DNA of 64,000 bases, taken from the NCBI RefSeq assembly GCF_017355915.2, contig NZ_JAFEUV020000016.1:54518-118517 (forward strand). Direction: 5' to 3'. Origin of the DNA: Telluribacter roseus (GTDB lineage: Bacteria > Bacteroidota > Bacteroidia > Cytophagales > Spirosomataceae). The notes under the pieces were generated by a model that had not been told where the DNA came from, ran no database searches, and was given only the letters and a program-made list of their open reading frames with translations. Each line of letters begins with the position of its first letter. The first letter of the stretch is position 1. Shown here in pieces: positions 9,701 through 17,783 of the stretch. The position numbers were made by a program, and so were the translations under genes.

Positions 9701-9884
9701 TAAGCTCAACTTCCAGCGTCTGCGGGTGTACGTGAGTGCGCAGAACTTCTTCCTGATATCGAAGTACTCGGGCTATGACCCTGAGGCCCTCACCGGCTTT
9801 GGCAACCAGCTCACCCAGAACATGGAGTTCTTCCAGTACCCACGGCCACGTACGTTCAATGCCGGCCTTAACCTTGTCTTTTAG
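6729..9884 (+). CDS. SusC/RagA family TonB-linked outer membrane protein
   Basis: 1051 residues. Signal peptide (about 1-36, ending GAYA), then a carboxypeptidase-regulatory-like beta domain (about 54-130, GRVVDAGNSAPLPGVSVV to FVGYETMEIPV), a TonB-box-like LEEMVVVGYGT, the plug (VRIRGVGSINSSLDPLYVVDGI; KDASATAIYGARGANGVIIITT) and the 22-strand barrel ending in LVF. It forms an outer-membrane TonB-dependent channel capped by the SusD protein encoded 48 bp downstream, importing an oligomeric nutrient (glycan or peptide). No glycoside hydrolase or FecI/FecR pair adjoins, so the substrate cannot be inferred. Confidence 0.97.
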   Translation: MKRYLQQLSFEPARFVRLVCVPVLVATLGTTTGAYASNGGKSGTSTHTVAPEAVQIRGRVVDAGNSAPLPGVSVVEQGTSRGTTTDSDGRFTLDVAGPNSVLVLSFVGYETMEIPVGNRTDFSIELKQDVRSLEEMVVVGYGTVRKSDLTGSVSAIKGERLLDRQATNVAQALQGRLPGVDVAVNSSAPGYQPRVRIRGVGSINSSLDPLYVVDGIIGVTNANLLNPNDIESIEVLKDASATAIYGARGANGVIIITTKRGKAGQTQVSYDAWGSYITPARYLGTLSAEEFMQVYNTAFDNAEKFDPQGFADGKYVRNNPANFPDLFDANGRPRYNTDWEREIYRPTTAQNHELGVRGGSERTVYSLSLGFTDQGGLMRNSGFKRYSAKLTLDNDINKWLKLGGSLFLNRSIQQEVDDASGGLNVPRMVVEALPILPTKYPDGRWGRNKDWPGMEGGENPVRLTEERERRNSKNMTLGQVYSVLSFAPNLTLRSNFSFELKDEKNNFYSGRDLNALSADQRGVADIFSNTEQYWQFENYFNWNKTLAGEHTITALAGLSWQERYWENVFAAAENFIDDFWGWHNLGVGTTLRKPSSGDGKWALNSYFARLNYNFRDRYLVTFTGRYDGSSKFGVNNKYAFFPSAAIAWNVSQEEFLQNSSLISNLKLRASYGKTGNQEIGQYASQQFLGTGDVLLDGRRQTGIWRSSFGNPDLRWEYTNQLDIGADIGLLNNRIDITLDYYHKVTKDLLLNAPIPWSTGLSSVTQNIGSVENKGFELGLMTRNISTNRFTWSTNVAFSTNRNRILKLGVNNDDIFPGPWFLGQTNILRVGQPIGSFWGYRRLGTWGTDEADEAARYNRLPGDLKWEDLNNDGRIDAADETIIGRAYPKWNLNLGNTIQFGKFDFSMDIRFVMGVNTVNATKHSIEDRQAIASSSRSVLNAWTPENQNTYIAQIRHYNAGYDTHMDDWWVEDGSFIRGQNIVLGYTLPNTIGKLNFQRLRVYVSAQNFFLISKYSGYDPEALTGFGNQLTQNMEFFQYPRPRTFNAGLNLVF

Positions 9885-9932
9885 GTAGGGCTGCCGACGA
9901 CGAAGTAAGAACTTTTCAAACTACTGAATATC

Positions 9933-11450
9933 ATGAAAAAGAACCTATTATATACAGGCCTGGCCCTGATGCTGACCTTAACTTCCTGTGAGGATTTTCT
10001 GAGAGAAACTCCCACGGGGGCTCTGACTACCTCATCGACTGTATCCAGCCCGGAGATAGCCCGGGCCTTTGTGGACGGAGCCTACGCTAACCTGAATACC
10101 TTCAACAACGGTGGAGGCGGTTGGGGCGGCAACAATGCTTCCCTGTTGGAATTTATGACCGGCAAGGCCGACGGCAACTCCCAGACCGAGGCCTTCAAGT
10201 TCTACAACATGGAGTATGACTCCCGCGCCTTTTACATCGACAACTGGTGGTCCGGGATGTACTCGGGCATAGCCCGGGCTAACCTGGCCATTCAGAAGGT
10301 AGGTGAAATTACGACGCTGGATGCCACCACCCGCAACAACATGGTCGCCGAAGCCCGGACGCTACGGGCCCTGTACTACTTCCAGCTGGTGCGCATGTTT
10401 GGCGATGTACCCAAGCTGACGGAGCTTGTTACACAGCTGTCCGAGGTACAAACGGCGCGTAGCTCCGTGAAGGAGATCTACGATGATATCATCATCCCTG
10501 ACCTGCTGGAGGCGGAGAAGTCTACCCTACCCTGGCGTCAGACCAGCGGACGGGTTTCGATGGGCCTCATCAAGTCCCTCCTGGCTGATGTGTACCTGAC
10601 CTACGCCGGCTACCCCGTACAGGGCGGCAACCAATACTATGCTGAGTCGGCTAAGCGGTCTAAGGAGGTCATTGACAGCGGCGTATTTACCCTGTTCAAG
10701 GAGTATACCGATATGATCAATCCGGCCAACCGTAACCAGGGCGAGTTTATATTCCAGGTACAGCACGAAAAGGACATCCGCCACAATGGCCTCACCCCCG
10801 TTACGCTGCCTACCTTACGAGGTATTGCGGCCTACTCGGATGAGTACGGTGGATTAATCCCGCGGAAGGAGTTTGTGGAGAGCTACGAGCAGGGGGATAA
10901 GCGGACGCGGGAGAAGCAGTTTTACTATACCTTCTACAAAGGGCATCCCTCCGACTACCCCATTGGTGACCCGCGCCGCGAACGGCTCGACCTGGGCGGG
11001 TACTACATCTATAAGTACTTCGACAAGCAGGCCATTGACAACGACGCCAAGTCTACCCTCAACTACACCATTTACCGCTATGCCGATGTACTGCTGATGT
11101 ACGCCGAAGCCGCTAACCGGGCGCAGGGAGGTCCTACGCCCGAAGCCACGGCAGCTCTCAATCAGGTACGCAGCCGGGCCGAACTACCTCCGGTCACTGC
11201 TACCAGCATGGAAGCCTTTGAAAGAGCAGTGTGGGCTGAGAGGTACTACGAGCTGGCGTATGAAGGCAAAATATGGTTTGATATGATCCGGACCCGGAAG
11301 GTACGCAACGACATCACCAAAAACTGGGACGACTTCGTAGGGCACACTACCGTGTATAACAAAGCCTTCACGGAGAAGAACCTGCTGCTTCCGATTCCGC
11401 AGCGGGAGATTGATAACAACCGCAACCTGATCCAGAACACCGGGTTCTGA
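9933..11450 (+). CDS. RagB/SusD family nutrient-uptake lipoprotein
   Basis: 505 residues, with lipobox LTSC (Cys19). Family hallmarks are the N-terminal SGIARANLAIQKV, the TPR-like EARTLRALYYFQLVRMFG, the helix RYADVLLMYAEAANRAQG, ERYYELAYEGKIWFDMIR and the C-terminal LLPIPQREIDNNRNLIQN. It is the surface-exposed substrate-binding partner of the upstream SusC channel and is co-transcribed with it. A 40-bp palindromic terminator follows within 16 bp. Confidence 0.97.
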   Translation: MKKNLLYTGLALMLTLTSCEDFLRETPTGALTTSSTVSSPEIARAFVDGAYANLNTFNNGGGGWGGNNASLLEFMTGKADGNSQTEAFKFYNMEYDSRAFYIDNWWSGMYSGIARANLAIQKVGEITTLDATTRNNMVAEARTLRALYYFQLVRMFGDVPKLTELVTQLSEVQTARSSVKEIYDDIIIPDLLEAEKSTLPWRQTSGRVSMGLIKSLLADVYLTYAGYPVQGGNQYYAESAKRSKEVIDSGVFTLFKEYTDMINPANRNQGEFIFQVQHEKDIRHNGLTPVTLPTLRGIAAYSDEYGGLIPRKEFVESYEQGDKRTREKQFYYTFYKGHPSDYPIGDPRRERLDLGGYYIYKYFDKQAIDNDAKSTLNYTIYRYADVLLMYAEAANRAQGGPTPEATAALNQVRSRAELPPVTATSMEAFERAVWAERYYELAYEGKIWFDMIRTRKVRNDITKNWDDFVGHTTVYNKAFTEKNLLLPIPQREIDNNRNLIQNTGF

Positions 11451-11465
11451 TGCGGAGCCAGTAAG

Positions 11466-11505
11466 TACACAGAAGGGGAGCCGGTACCGGCTCCCCTTCT
11501 GTGTA
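11466..11505. terminator. Bidirectional terminator, 40-bp perfect palindrome centred on GGTACC
   Basis: Two 20-base arms with no loop bases, lying between the convergent susD and TIGR00266 genes. The stem core is AGAAGGGGAGCCGG. In RNA the centre would open to a small loop. There is no long T run on either side, but the position and stability make a shared terminator the best call. Confidence 0.75.
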
Positions 11506-11524
11506 TAGTAAGTACTGTACGTGA

Positions 11525-12304
11525 TTACTCTTCAAACAGGTTACCCAGGCCACCCAGTACCGATCCGCTTTCTTTACGGGAGTTGGCTCCACCCACGGCC
11601 AGGCGATCAATCAGCTTGGAGATAGGCATCGACTGGATCCAGCAGCGGCCGGTTCCGCGTAGCGTGGCCAGGAACATACCTTCACCACCAAACACCATGG
11701 ATTTGAGGCCACCTGAGCGCTGAATATCGAAATTCACTGTAGGTTCAAACGCTACCACGCAGCCGGTATCTACCCGCAGGGTTTCGTTGTTGAGTTGGCG
11801 CTCTATCACTACTCCACCCGCATGAACAAAAGCCATACCGTCACCACGCAGCTTCTGCAGGATAAATCCTTCGCCGCCAAACAGGCCCGATCCGATACGC
11901 TGGTTGAAGTGGATCTTCATGCTGGTACCCATGGCCGCGCACAGGAAGCCATCCTTCTGCACGATCAGCTCGTTGCCGTAGATCTTGCTCAGGTCAATAG
12001 GCATTACCGTACCGGGATAGGGCGCCGCAAAGGCCACCTTGCGCTTACCGTACCCCCGGTTGGTAAAGTGAGTCATGAACAGCGACTCCCCCGTCAGCAG
12101 GCGGCTACCAGCCTGGAACACTTTGCCCAGGATGCTCTGGTTGGCCTGTGAGCCGTCGCCCATCTTCGTCTCAAACTGGATGCCGTCTTCCATGAATAAC
12201 ATGGCACCGGCCTCAGCAATCACCGTCTCGTTAGGGTCCAGCTCTATCTCTACGATCTGGATATCTTCACCGATTATTTTGTAGTCAATCTCATGTGAGG
12301 TCAT
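11525..12304 (-). CDS. TIGR00266/AIM24 family protein
   Basis: 259 residues with the family pattern of glycine-rich beta strands: [18 protein letters not shown] at the N-terminus, a [13 protein letters not shown] segment, and [22 protein letters not shown] near the end. It belongs to the AIM24/TIGR00266 family of cytoplasmic beta-sandwich proteins of unknown biochemical role (the mitochondrial member affects cristae). It lies 52 bp after a small charged protein on the same strand and is probably in one operon with it. Confidence 0.9.
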   Translation of the reverse strand: MTSHEIDYKIIGEDIQIVEIELDPNETVIAEAGAMLFMEDGIQFETKMGDGSQANQSILGKVFQAGSRLLTGESLFMTHFTNRGYGKRKVAFAAPYPGTVMPIDLSKIYGNELIVQKDGFLCAAMGTSMKIHFNQRIGSGLFGGEGFILQKLRGDGMAFVHAGGVVIERQLNNETLRVDTGCVVAFEPTVNFDIQRSGGLKSMVFGGEGMFLATLRGTGRCWIQSMPISKLIDRLAVGGANSRKESGSVLGGLGNLFEE

Positions 12305-12356
12305 TCGTCTATTAGATTAATGGTTTATTAGTCAGGAAGCTACTTGTATTTAAATC

Positions 12357-12605
12357 CTACTCTTCTTCATCCTCGTCAACTTTCCGCTTCGATTTCCGGG
12401 TTTTACGGCCGGGTATGTCGTCACGGTCACGGAGTTTCTTGTCGTCTACGTTCTTGTTCAGAAACTCATTGATCTTATCCATGTCATAGCTGGTGTTGAT
12501 CTCCCCAAAGGTGTTGATCTGGATATCAAATCCTTCCAGGTCTTTGTGTACCCTTGGCTTTTCGTTCTCGTTTTTATCCGGATCGTTTTGCTTTTTCTTA
12601 GCCAT
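12357..12605 (-). CDS. Small highly charged conserved hypothetical protein
   Basis: 82 residues, rich in Lys, Asp and Glu. It has a central segment DLEGFDIQINTFGEINTSYD then KINEFLNKNVDDKKLRDRD, and basic (KTRKSKRK) and acidic (DEDEEE) tails. The central segment is of a kind I recognise from small conserved proteins of Cytophagales, but no function is known. No signal peptide or membrane segment. An exact -7 box (12651-12658) lies 46 bp upstream. First gene of the operon with the TIGR00266 gene. Confidence 0.8.
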   Translation of the reverse strand: MAKKKQNDPDKNENEKPRVHKDLEGFDIQINTFGEINTSYDMDKINEFLNKNVDDKKLRDRDDIPGRKTRKSKRKVDEDEEE

Positions 12606-12650
12606 AATCGTTGCTGTTAAGTGGTTTCAAGCTGAATGAAGTACTTCACC

Positions 12651-12658
12651 CAAATGTA
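12651..12658 (-). promoter_or_regulatory. -7 promoter box TACATTTG for the small charged protein operon
   Basis: Exact match to TAnnTTTG on the minus strand, 46 bp before the ATG. The nearest TTTG upstream is at 24-bp spacing, a little longer than usual. Confidence 0.5.
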
Positions 12659-13179
12659 AGTACCTGTGCTGGTATTTACCTACAAAAAAAACCTGCCACC
12701 CTTCACGAAAGTACATCCCCCCAGGCCCAATGGCAACGTGATTTCAGTAAACGGTCCTACGGAATGGTGCCTGGTTATTTTGAATGCCCGGATGGTTGAG
12801 GTGGTTTAATTAGTGAATGGTGATTGAGTGAGTGAGTGAGTGAATGAGTGAATGAATGAGTGAGCGGCTCATTAATGTTTTACCTCGTGCTTACTGTTTT
12901 TCGTCTGCTGCTACATTCATGCGGAAAATAAGACCTGTATTCGACGCAAATTGTGCGGTGAATAGCTATATCTACCCGAATCCGACTGGCCAATCAGCTA
13001 AAAAAGCTACCAGCTCCTTCCCAAATCGTAGTACCGTTGGATAAAATTATAACTAACCGCCAGCGACAAACCCTACTGACTATCAGCAGTAGTCTCTCCC
13101 ACCTATCGCCAGATGGTCTCTGCTCCCTTGGCATTGGCTCCATTTTGGCTTTAGTTTACAGAAATGGATCCTCGCTTGT
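12659..13179. repeat. Gene-free stretch with a TGAG/TGAA tandem repeat (12825-12864)
   Basis: Ten 4-bp units in a row, seven TGAG and three TGAA, span 12825-12864. The surrounding 520 bases contain only short open frames with no protein-like character. A shorter echo of the same unit (CTCATTCATTC) occurs near 3340. The promoter of the lipoprotein at 13180 must lie at the right end, but no exact box is seen. Confidence 0.6.
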
Positions 13180-13605
13180 ATGAAAAACTATTTACTCAAC
13201 CTCCTACTACCCATGGCTCTGTTCCTCACGGCTTGCTCTTCTGATGAAAAGTACGACTACAGTCCAAGAGCCAAACTGATGTATGAGTTTGTAGAGGATC
13301 ACTTGCAGCCAGGAATAAGTAGAGAGCGAATAGTGTCTTTGTTAGGTAGACCCTATAATGAGGGAGTAAGACAATTTCTTCCGGAAGGTATAACTGTTCC
13401 TGATTCAATTCGGAAGTCAGCTGGACATACTAATGAGCTTCGTGAGGCAAGAGAAAATGCTATTAATGATTTTTATCGTACACATTCTCAACCTGATACA
13501 GTAATAGAATATATGGTAGGAGACGGCCTCTTAGGTGCCACATTGCTTGTCATTAAACTGGACGATAAGGGATTAGCTCGTGATTTTATCATTAGTCCTG
13601 AATAA
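13180..13605 (+). CDS. Small lipoprotein with BamE/SmpA-like motif
   Basis: 141 residues. Lipobox LTAC (Cys19). The segment HLQPGISRERIVSLLGRPY resembles the start of the BamE/SmpA fold (a Gly-Met-Ser/Thr-x-x-x-V-x-x-x-L-G-x-P pattern), followed by a VIEYMVG strand and LLVIKLDDKGLARDF, the usual closing strand of that fold. In proteobacteria BamE is part of the outer-membrane assembly machine. In Bacteroidota many unrelated lipoproteins share this fold, so no specific role is claimed. Base composition is more AT-rich than the housekeeping genes nearby. Confidence 0.7.
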   Translation: MKNYLLNLLLPMALFLTACSSDEKYDYSPRAKLMYEFVEDHLQPGISRERIVSLLGRPYNEGVRQFLPEGITVPDSIRKSAGHTNELREARENAINDFYRTHSQPDTVIEYMVGDGLLGATLLVIKLDDKGLARDFIISPE

Positions 13606-13672
13606 ATAGCCAATAAGTCTTTATCGATCAGCGGCTTAGTAATATATAGCAATACCTCCTTAACCTCTTATT

Positions 13673-13918
13673 ATGCTTTTTAATACATTTCTTATATCTA
13701 TTGTTTACGCTCTGCTGTGCATGATGGCACTATTCATTGGCGTTCCCTTACTCTTTTCTAAACAGACGAGGGAAACAGCCATAACACTCACCATTACTTC
13801 GCTTGTCCCATTCCCTATCCTGATCGTTGTCTATCTATTCTTTTCTATACTACTTTTCCCTCTCACTAAAAAAATCGTCGACCTGCTGTACAGTCGGGAG
13901 TTGGATCAGCTAATTTAG
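13673..13918 (+). CDS. Small two-TM membrane protein, hypothetical
   Basis: 81 residues with two clear hydrophobic segments (about 3-26 and 40-62) and a short polar tail. No recognised family. It is 67 bp after the BamE-like lipoprotein on the same strand and could be co-transcribed with it. The AT-rich composition matches that neighbour. The insertion sequence begins about 136 bp downstream. Confidence 0.5.
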   Translation: MLFNTFLISIVYALLCMMALFIGVPLLFSKQTRETAITLTITSLVPFPILIVVYLFFSILLFPLTKKIVDLLYSRELDQLI

Positions 13919-14054
13919 TGGGTTATACTACTATATCATCTTGCTATGACAGGTACAGCCTTATTTCTGTGGTATGGGAGTTACCGGTTCTCCAGGCGAG
14001 TAGCAAAAAGATGGGCACTAAAAGATGTATAGCCTTGCTCTTAATAAACAACAT

Positions 14055-14079
14055 GAGTCATCCCGAACTTTGGGAGATG
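14055..14079 (+). repeat. IS left terminal inverted repeat
   Basis: Begins GAGTCATCCCGAACTTTGGG. It matches the complement of the right end at 21 of 25 positions. The transposase stop codon (14058-14060) lies inside it. Confidence 0.85.
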
Positions 14080-15419
14080 ACTTGATAGTAGGAAAATAGA
14101 GCAGCGAGTGCCGCTCTTAGTCGGTAAAGCGGTGTCAGCGCGAGTTGGCACCGCTTTCCTGTTCGGTGGCACCACCTGCGGAGTAGCTTTTTTCGAACCT
14201 GATCAAAGAGGCTACTCATCATTTTAAGCAGGAAGGCATACACTAGCACTACCATCATCATTAGTTTTAGCCGATTAGACCAAAACCACAGACGAGGTGA
14301 CTGAATGGCTAGTTCTGTTTTATTGAATCTAAAACCAGCTTCAATCTGTCCCGGCGGGGAACAGCAACGGCGGGCATAAGCCAGCACCACCGACCAGAGC
14401 TGCTCTTTGTGCTCACAAGGCTGGTTGGTGAGCAGATACCAGGGCTCTCTGCCCTTACCCAATCGTGATACAACCAGCCATAGCGGTTGCTCAGCAAAAT
14501 CAGGATGCGTGACTGGCAAAGCCAGTGCCGCTGCTATTCGCCACTGTTGCAGATGAGCATCCCAGACCTGGCGGCGCACCTGGGCAGGTTTACCCGTAGC
14601 TATCCTCCAGGCACTGCGTTTGCCTTTGCTATCAATAAGCTGGTAACGCTTAGGCCAGCGGATGACAAACGTAGCCTGATGATCAAAGAGTTTTCCCAGC
14701 CAGCGGCTGCCTGCATATCCTCTGTCGAAAATATGCCATACCTGTTTACCAAAGGCGGCCACGGCTTCATAGAGCAGATCGGTCTGCAGGCTCAGGCGAT
14801 CTTGTGCATAGTCTCCCCTTCGGGTGTACCAGCGGAAGAAAGCTACCGTAGGATAGGTTTTCAGCCCCGCCAAAAGCAGTCCTAACCACTCAAAGCCCGG
14901 TACATGCACCGGCCGACCACCAGGTGGATTATAAAAGCCAGGTTAAATCCGCTTCAAGCGCCTGGCTTTGCTACTACGTACAGCGCACAAGCCTTCGCTA
15001 CGCAGGCTCTCGGGCTTCTCTACCACGCTCTCATCCCACAGCAGAAGCACCGTCTGCCCTGCCTGTTGTAGTTGCTGAGCCTGCTGACAGGCCTGTTGAA
15101 GTAAGTACTGCTCGATTAGCTGGTGTGACCACTTCTTGCTGCGAAGCAAGTTGCTTATGCGCTTGGTGCCAGCCGGAGCATGAACCTCTCCTAAAAGCTT
15201 ACCGCCTAGCTCGCTCAGCAGCAGGCCCAGGCTGTTGTGGCGGTGGCGTAGAATGCAGCCTAGTAATGCTACAAATGTACTTACCAGACGACGATCTACT
15301 AGCTCGTCTAGTTGCTGAGCCAAAGGTTGAACGAATTGCCAGAGTTGTTGGTAAAAATAACTAGCCTCTTGCTTGACTTCGTCAGTACGGATACCGACTT
15401 TTACTGAGTCCTTGGACAT
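14058..15419 (-). pseudogene. IS4-like DDE transposase split by one in-frame stop codon
   Basis: Reading from ATG at 15419, 158 codons run to TAA at 14943-14945. The same frame then stays open for a further 294 codons to 14058, so a single nonsense codon separates the two halves, not a frameshift. Catalytic residues appear on both sides: LLLWDESVVEKPES (first Asp) before the stop, HIFDRGYAGSRWLG (second Asp) and PGQIEAGFRFNKTELAIQ (Glu region) after it. Intact length would be about 453 residues, normal for the family. Either a recently inactivated copy or, less likely, a stop that is read through. The second half could also start at GTG 14909 but would lack the first Asp. Confidence 0.85.
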
Positions 15420-15421
15420 AA

Positions 15422-15469
15422 GAAAACCTTCCGGTTAGTGCTTCGCAACACTAAGTTCGGAAGGTTTTC
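15422..15469. promoter_or_regulatory. Long hairpin just before the transposase start
   Basis: Perfect 12-base outer arms (GAAAACCTTCCG, 15422-15433 and 15458-15469) and a 6-bp inner stem (TTAGTG/CACTAA). On the minus strand the structure ends two bases before the transposase ATG, so any messenger entering from outside would fold over the start region. On the plus strand a TTTTTT run follows, making it a possible terminator in that direction. Confidence 0.65.
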
Positions 15470-15478
15470 CTTTTTTGC

Positions 15479-15503
15479 CATCCCCAAAACTCCGGGATGA
15501 CTC
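15479..15503 (-). repeat. IS right terminal inverted repeat
   Basis: On the minus strand it begins GAGTCATCCCGGAGTTTTGG. Partner of the left repeat at 14055-14079. Confidence 0.85.
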
Positions 15504-15539
15504 ATGTTTGCATATCCTATAATTTGTACTGGCTTCTCT

Positions 15540-17075
15540 TTATGCAGGCAGACGGTCAATGGCGTTCTGAAGACGGTTAATGACTTCTTCTTTGCCCAGG
15601 ATCTCCATGGTAATCATCAGGTCGGGGCCGGCTCCTACTCCGGTGAGTGCCAGGCGCAGGGCCTGCATCACTTTACCCGCTTTGATGCCGAGGCTTTCCA
15701 GCGTATGGTGCAACACTTCCTTGATAGGGTCGGCGGTGAAGTCTCCTTCATAAGTACTTAGTGCATCGCGGAAGCCACCGATGGCGCGCACTGCCTCTTC
15801 GTTCCAGCGCTTCGATACGACGGCTTCGTCGTAGCTCTCGGGCGAGCTGAACAGAAAAGCCGACTCGTCCACAATCTCCTTCGCAAAGTGGACGCGCTCT
15901 TTGAGCAGGTGTACGATCTTGGTTGCCTGCTCGTCGGTAATGCTGATTCCTTTGCTGGCGAATAGGGGTTGGATCTCTCGGGCCAAGGCAGCGTCGTCCT
16001 GCCTCTTGAGGTACTGCTGATTGTACCACATGCCCTTCTGGATATCAAAACGGGCACCCGCCTTATGTACCCGGTCAAAGCTGAACGCCTGGATCAGTTC
16101 GTCCATCGTAAATTGCTCCTGCTCAGTACCGGGGTTCCAGCCCAGGAAGGCCAGGAAGTTGGTAGTAGCCTCGGGCAGGTAGCCTTCCTCGCGGAAGCCC
16201 AGTGCTTTGTCGCCGGTTTTGGGGTCGGTCCACTCCAGCGGGAAGATCGGGAAGCCACCCAGGTCAGCATCGCGCTTGGAAAGCTTGCCGTTGCCGTCGG
16301 GCTTGAGCAGCAGGGGCAGGTGCGCAAACTGCGGCATGGTATCGGCCCAGCCCAGGTACCGGTACAGCAGTACGTGCAGCGGCGCCGAGGGCAGCCACTC
16401 TTCACCCCGGATCACGTGCGTAATACCCATCAGGTGGTCGTCTACGATGTTAGCCAGGTGGTAGGTAGGCATTCCGTCTGACTTGAGGAGTACCTTATCG
16501 TCGATTTGTGACGAGTGCACTACTACCCAGCCCCGGATGAGGTCGTTGAAGCGGATATCCTCCTTAGGCTGTACCTTGATACGGATTACGTAGGCCTCAC
16601 CGCTTTCGAGGCGTTGCTGGGTTTCTTCGGCCGAGAGCGTCAGCGAGTTTTTCATCTGCAGACGCGTAATGGCGTTGTACTGCGCCGCGGGTACATTGGC
16701 TGCTTCCAGGCGCTTACGCATGGCGTCCAGTTCTTCGGCGGTATCAAAGGCATAGTACGCTTTTCCCTCCCGTACCAGCCGCTCGGCGTACTCACGGTAC
16801 ATCTCCTTGCGCTCCGACTGGCGGTAAGGCGCGTGGGGGCCACCCTGCTGCGGACCTTCGTCGATCTGGATGCCGATCCATGCCAGGGCTTCCAGTATGT
16901 ACTCTTCCGCACCGGGCACGTAGCGGTTCTGGTCGGTATCTTCAATCCGGAGCAGCATCTGACCGCCCTGCTGGCGGGCGTACAGGTAGTTATAAAGGGC
17001 CGTCCGGACACCGCCTATGTGCAGGGGGCCGGTGGGGCTGGGAGCAAATCGTACTCTAACGTTTGGTTGACTCAT
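15540..17075 (-). CDS. gltX: Glutamate--tRNA ligase
   Basis: 511 residues, full length. The class I signatures are present: the HIGH-type motif PSPTGPLHIGG at residues 12-22 and the KMSKS-type motif KLSKR near residue 265, with LLRIEDTDQNRYVP typical of GluRS. It charges tRNA-Glu with glutamate in the cytoplasm. The C-terminal anticodon-binding region (KVMQALRLALTGVGAGPDLM) is intact. The leader contains repeated CTAATAGCTAACAGCTA and no Shine-Dalgarno. The insertion sequence ends 37 bp beyond its stop, so its terminator may have been displaced. Confidence 0.97.
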   Translation of the reverse strand: MSQPNVRVRFAPSPTGPLHIGGVRTALYNYLYARQQGGQMLLRIEDTDQNRYVPGAEEYILEALAWIGIQIDEGPQQGGPHAPYRQSERKEMYREYAERLVREGKAYYAFDTAEELDAMRKRLEAANVPAAQYNAITRLQMKNSLTLSAEETQQRLESGEAYVIRIKVQPKEDIRFNDLIRGWVVVHSSQIDDKVLLKSDGMPTYHLANIVDDHLMGITHVIRGEEWLPSAPLHVLLYRYLGWADTMPQFAHLPLLLKPDGNGKLSKRDADLGGFPIFPLEWTDPKTGDKALGFREEGYLPEATTNFLAFLGWNPGTEQEQFTMDELIQAFSFDRVHKAGARFDIQKGMWYNQQYLKRQDDAALAREIQPLFASKGISITDEQATKIVHLLKERVHFAKEIVDESAFLFSSPESYDEAVVSKRWNEEAVRAIGGFRDALSTYEGDFTADPIKEVLHHTLESLGIKAGKVMQALRLALTGVGAGPDLMITMEILGKEEVINRLQNAIDRLPA

Positions 17076-17229
17076 TGGTTATAGCTGTTAGCTATTAGGA
17101 GTTAGTTATTAGCTCAGAGGGGTACTTTTCCTGAAGCCAATAGTTTACCTCCTGCTATATGTAATTTGAAAAGTAAATTATGAATGGACGGTAGCAGACA
17201 CAGCTGGCTGAATCCGCTCCCGAAGAGGG

Positions 17230-17598
17230 TTACTCTACGGCAATGACCGAGATCTCTACGTTAACATCCTTGGGCAGGCGGGCTACCTGTACGGTTTCGC
17301 GGGCGGGTGGCTCACTGGTAAAGAAGCTGCCGTATACCTCATTAATGGCCGCAAAATCATCCATATTTTTCAGAAAAATACTGGACTTGACAATGTTGGA
17401 GTAGTCGAGTCCGGCCGCCTGCAGGATATGTCCGATGTTTTCCATTACCTTGCGGGCTTCGGCCTGTACATCACCGCCGGTAGCCAGTTCGAGGGCGATC
17501 TGACCGGACACGTACAGGACACCATTGGCTTTAACGGCCTGGCTGTAGGGGCCGATTGGGGCCGGGGCTTTTTCCGAAAATATGATCTCTTTTGCCAT
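17230..17598 (-). CDS. ridA: RidA family enamine/imine deaminase
   Basis: 122 residues, standard length. Diagnostic segments are APAPIGPYSQAVKANGVLYVSGQ at the start and PARETVQVARLPKDVNVEI near the end, with the active-site Arg in the PAR motif. It hydrolyses reactive 2-aminoacrylate-type enamines produced by PLP enzymes, protecting other PLP enzymes. It lies upstream of gltX on the same strand with a 154-bp gap. The leader again has CTAACAGCTAAAACC. Confidence 0.93.
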   Translation of the reverse strand: MAKEIIFSEKAPAPIGPYSQAVKANGVLYVSGQIALELATGGDVQAEARKVMENIGHILQAAGLDYSNIVKSSIFLKNMDDFAAINEVYGSFFTSEPPARETVQVARLPKDVNVEISVIAVE

Positions 17599-17783
17599 AA
17601 GTAGGTTTTAGCTGTTAGGTTAGTAGCAATTAGTTTTAGTAACTATCTGGATGAAGTGCCTGTTCGATAAGGCTTTACCTTATTCCTTACTATTTTATAC
17701 TATATACCAGTAGGGACTGGGCCTAGAAGCTAATCGCTCATACCTGATCCCTACCGGCTATCAGTCCGCAAAATTACCAAAAT

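Larger units (their letters stand above)
14055..15503 (-). mobile_element. Insertion sequence with DDE transposase, IS4-like, about 1.45 kb
   Basis: Bounded by 25-bp terminal inverted repeats matching at 21 positions (14055-14079 and 15479-15503), both starting GAGTCATCCCG. It carries one transposase frame broken by an in-frame TAA, and a long hairpin between the right end and the transposase start. I see no convincing target-site duplication: the flanks share only AT, and the ATGA[G/C]TCAT at both ends is palindromic, which blurs the edge. It lies between a small membrane protein gene and gltX and disrupts no recognisable gene. Confidence 0.85.

Noticed and set aside
12825..12864. TGAG/TGAA tandem repeat as a CRISPR or phase-variation tract
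   Set aside because: Four-base units without spacers, not inside or just before a gene in a way that would switch it. Simple sequence only.
14058..14909. Separate shorter transposase starting at GTG 14909
   Set aside because: The same frame runs back through the TAA to ATG 15419 and the first catalytic Asp is upstream, so a split single gene is the better reading.
17076..17229. TAGCTGTTAGC repeats before gltX as a T-box or riboswitch
   Set aside because: No T-box specifier or antiterminator structure, and the same words occur before unrelated genes.
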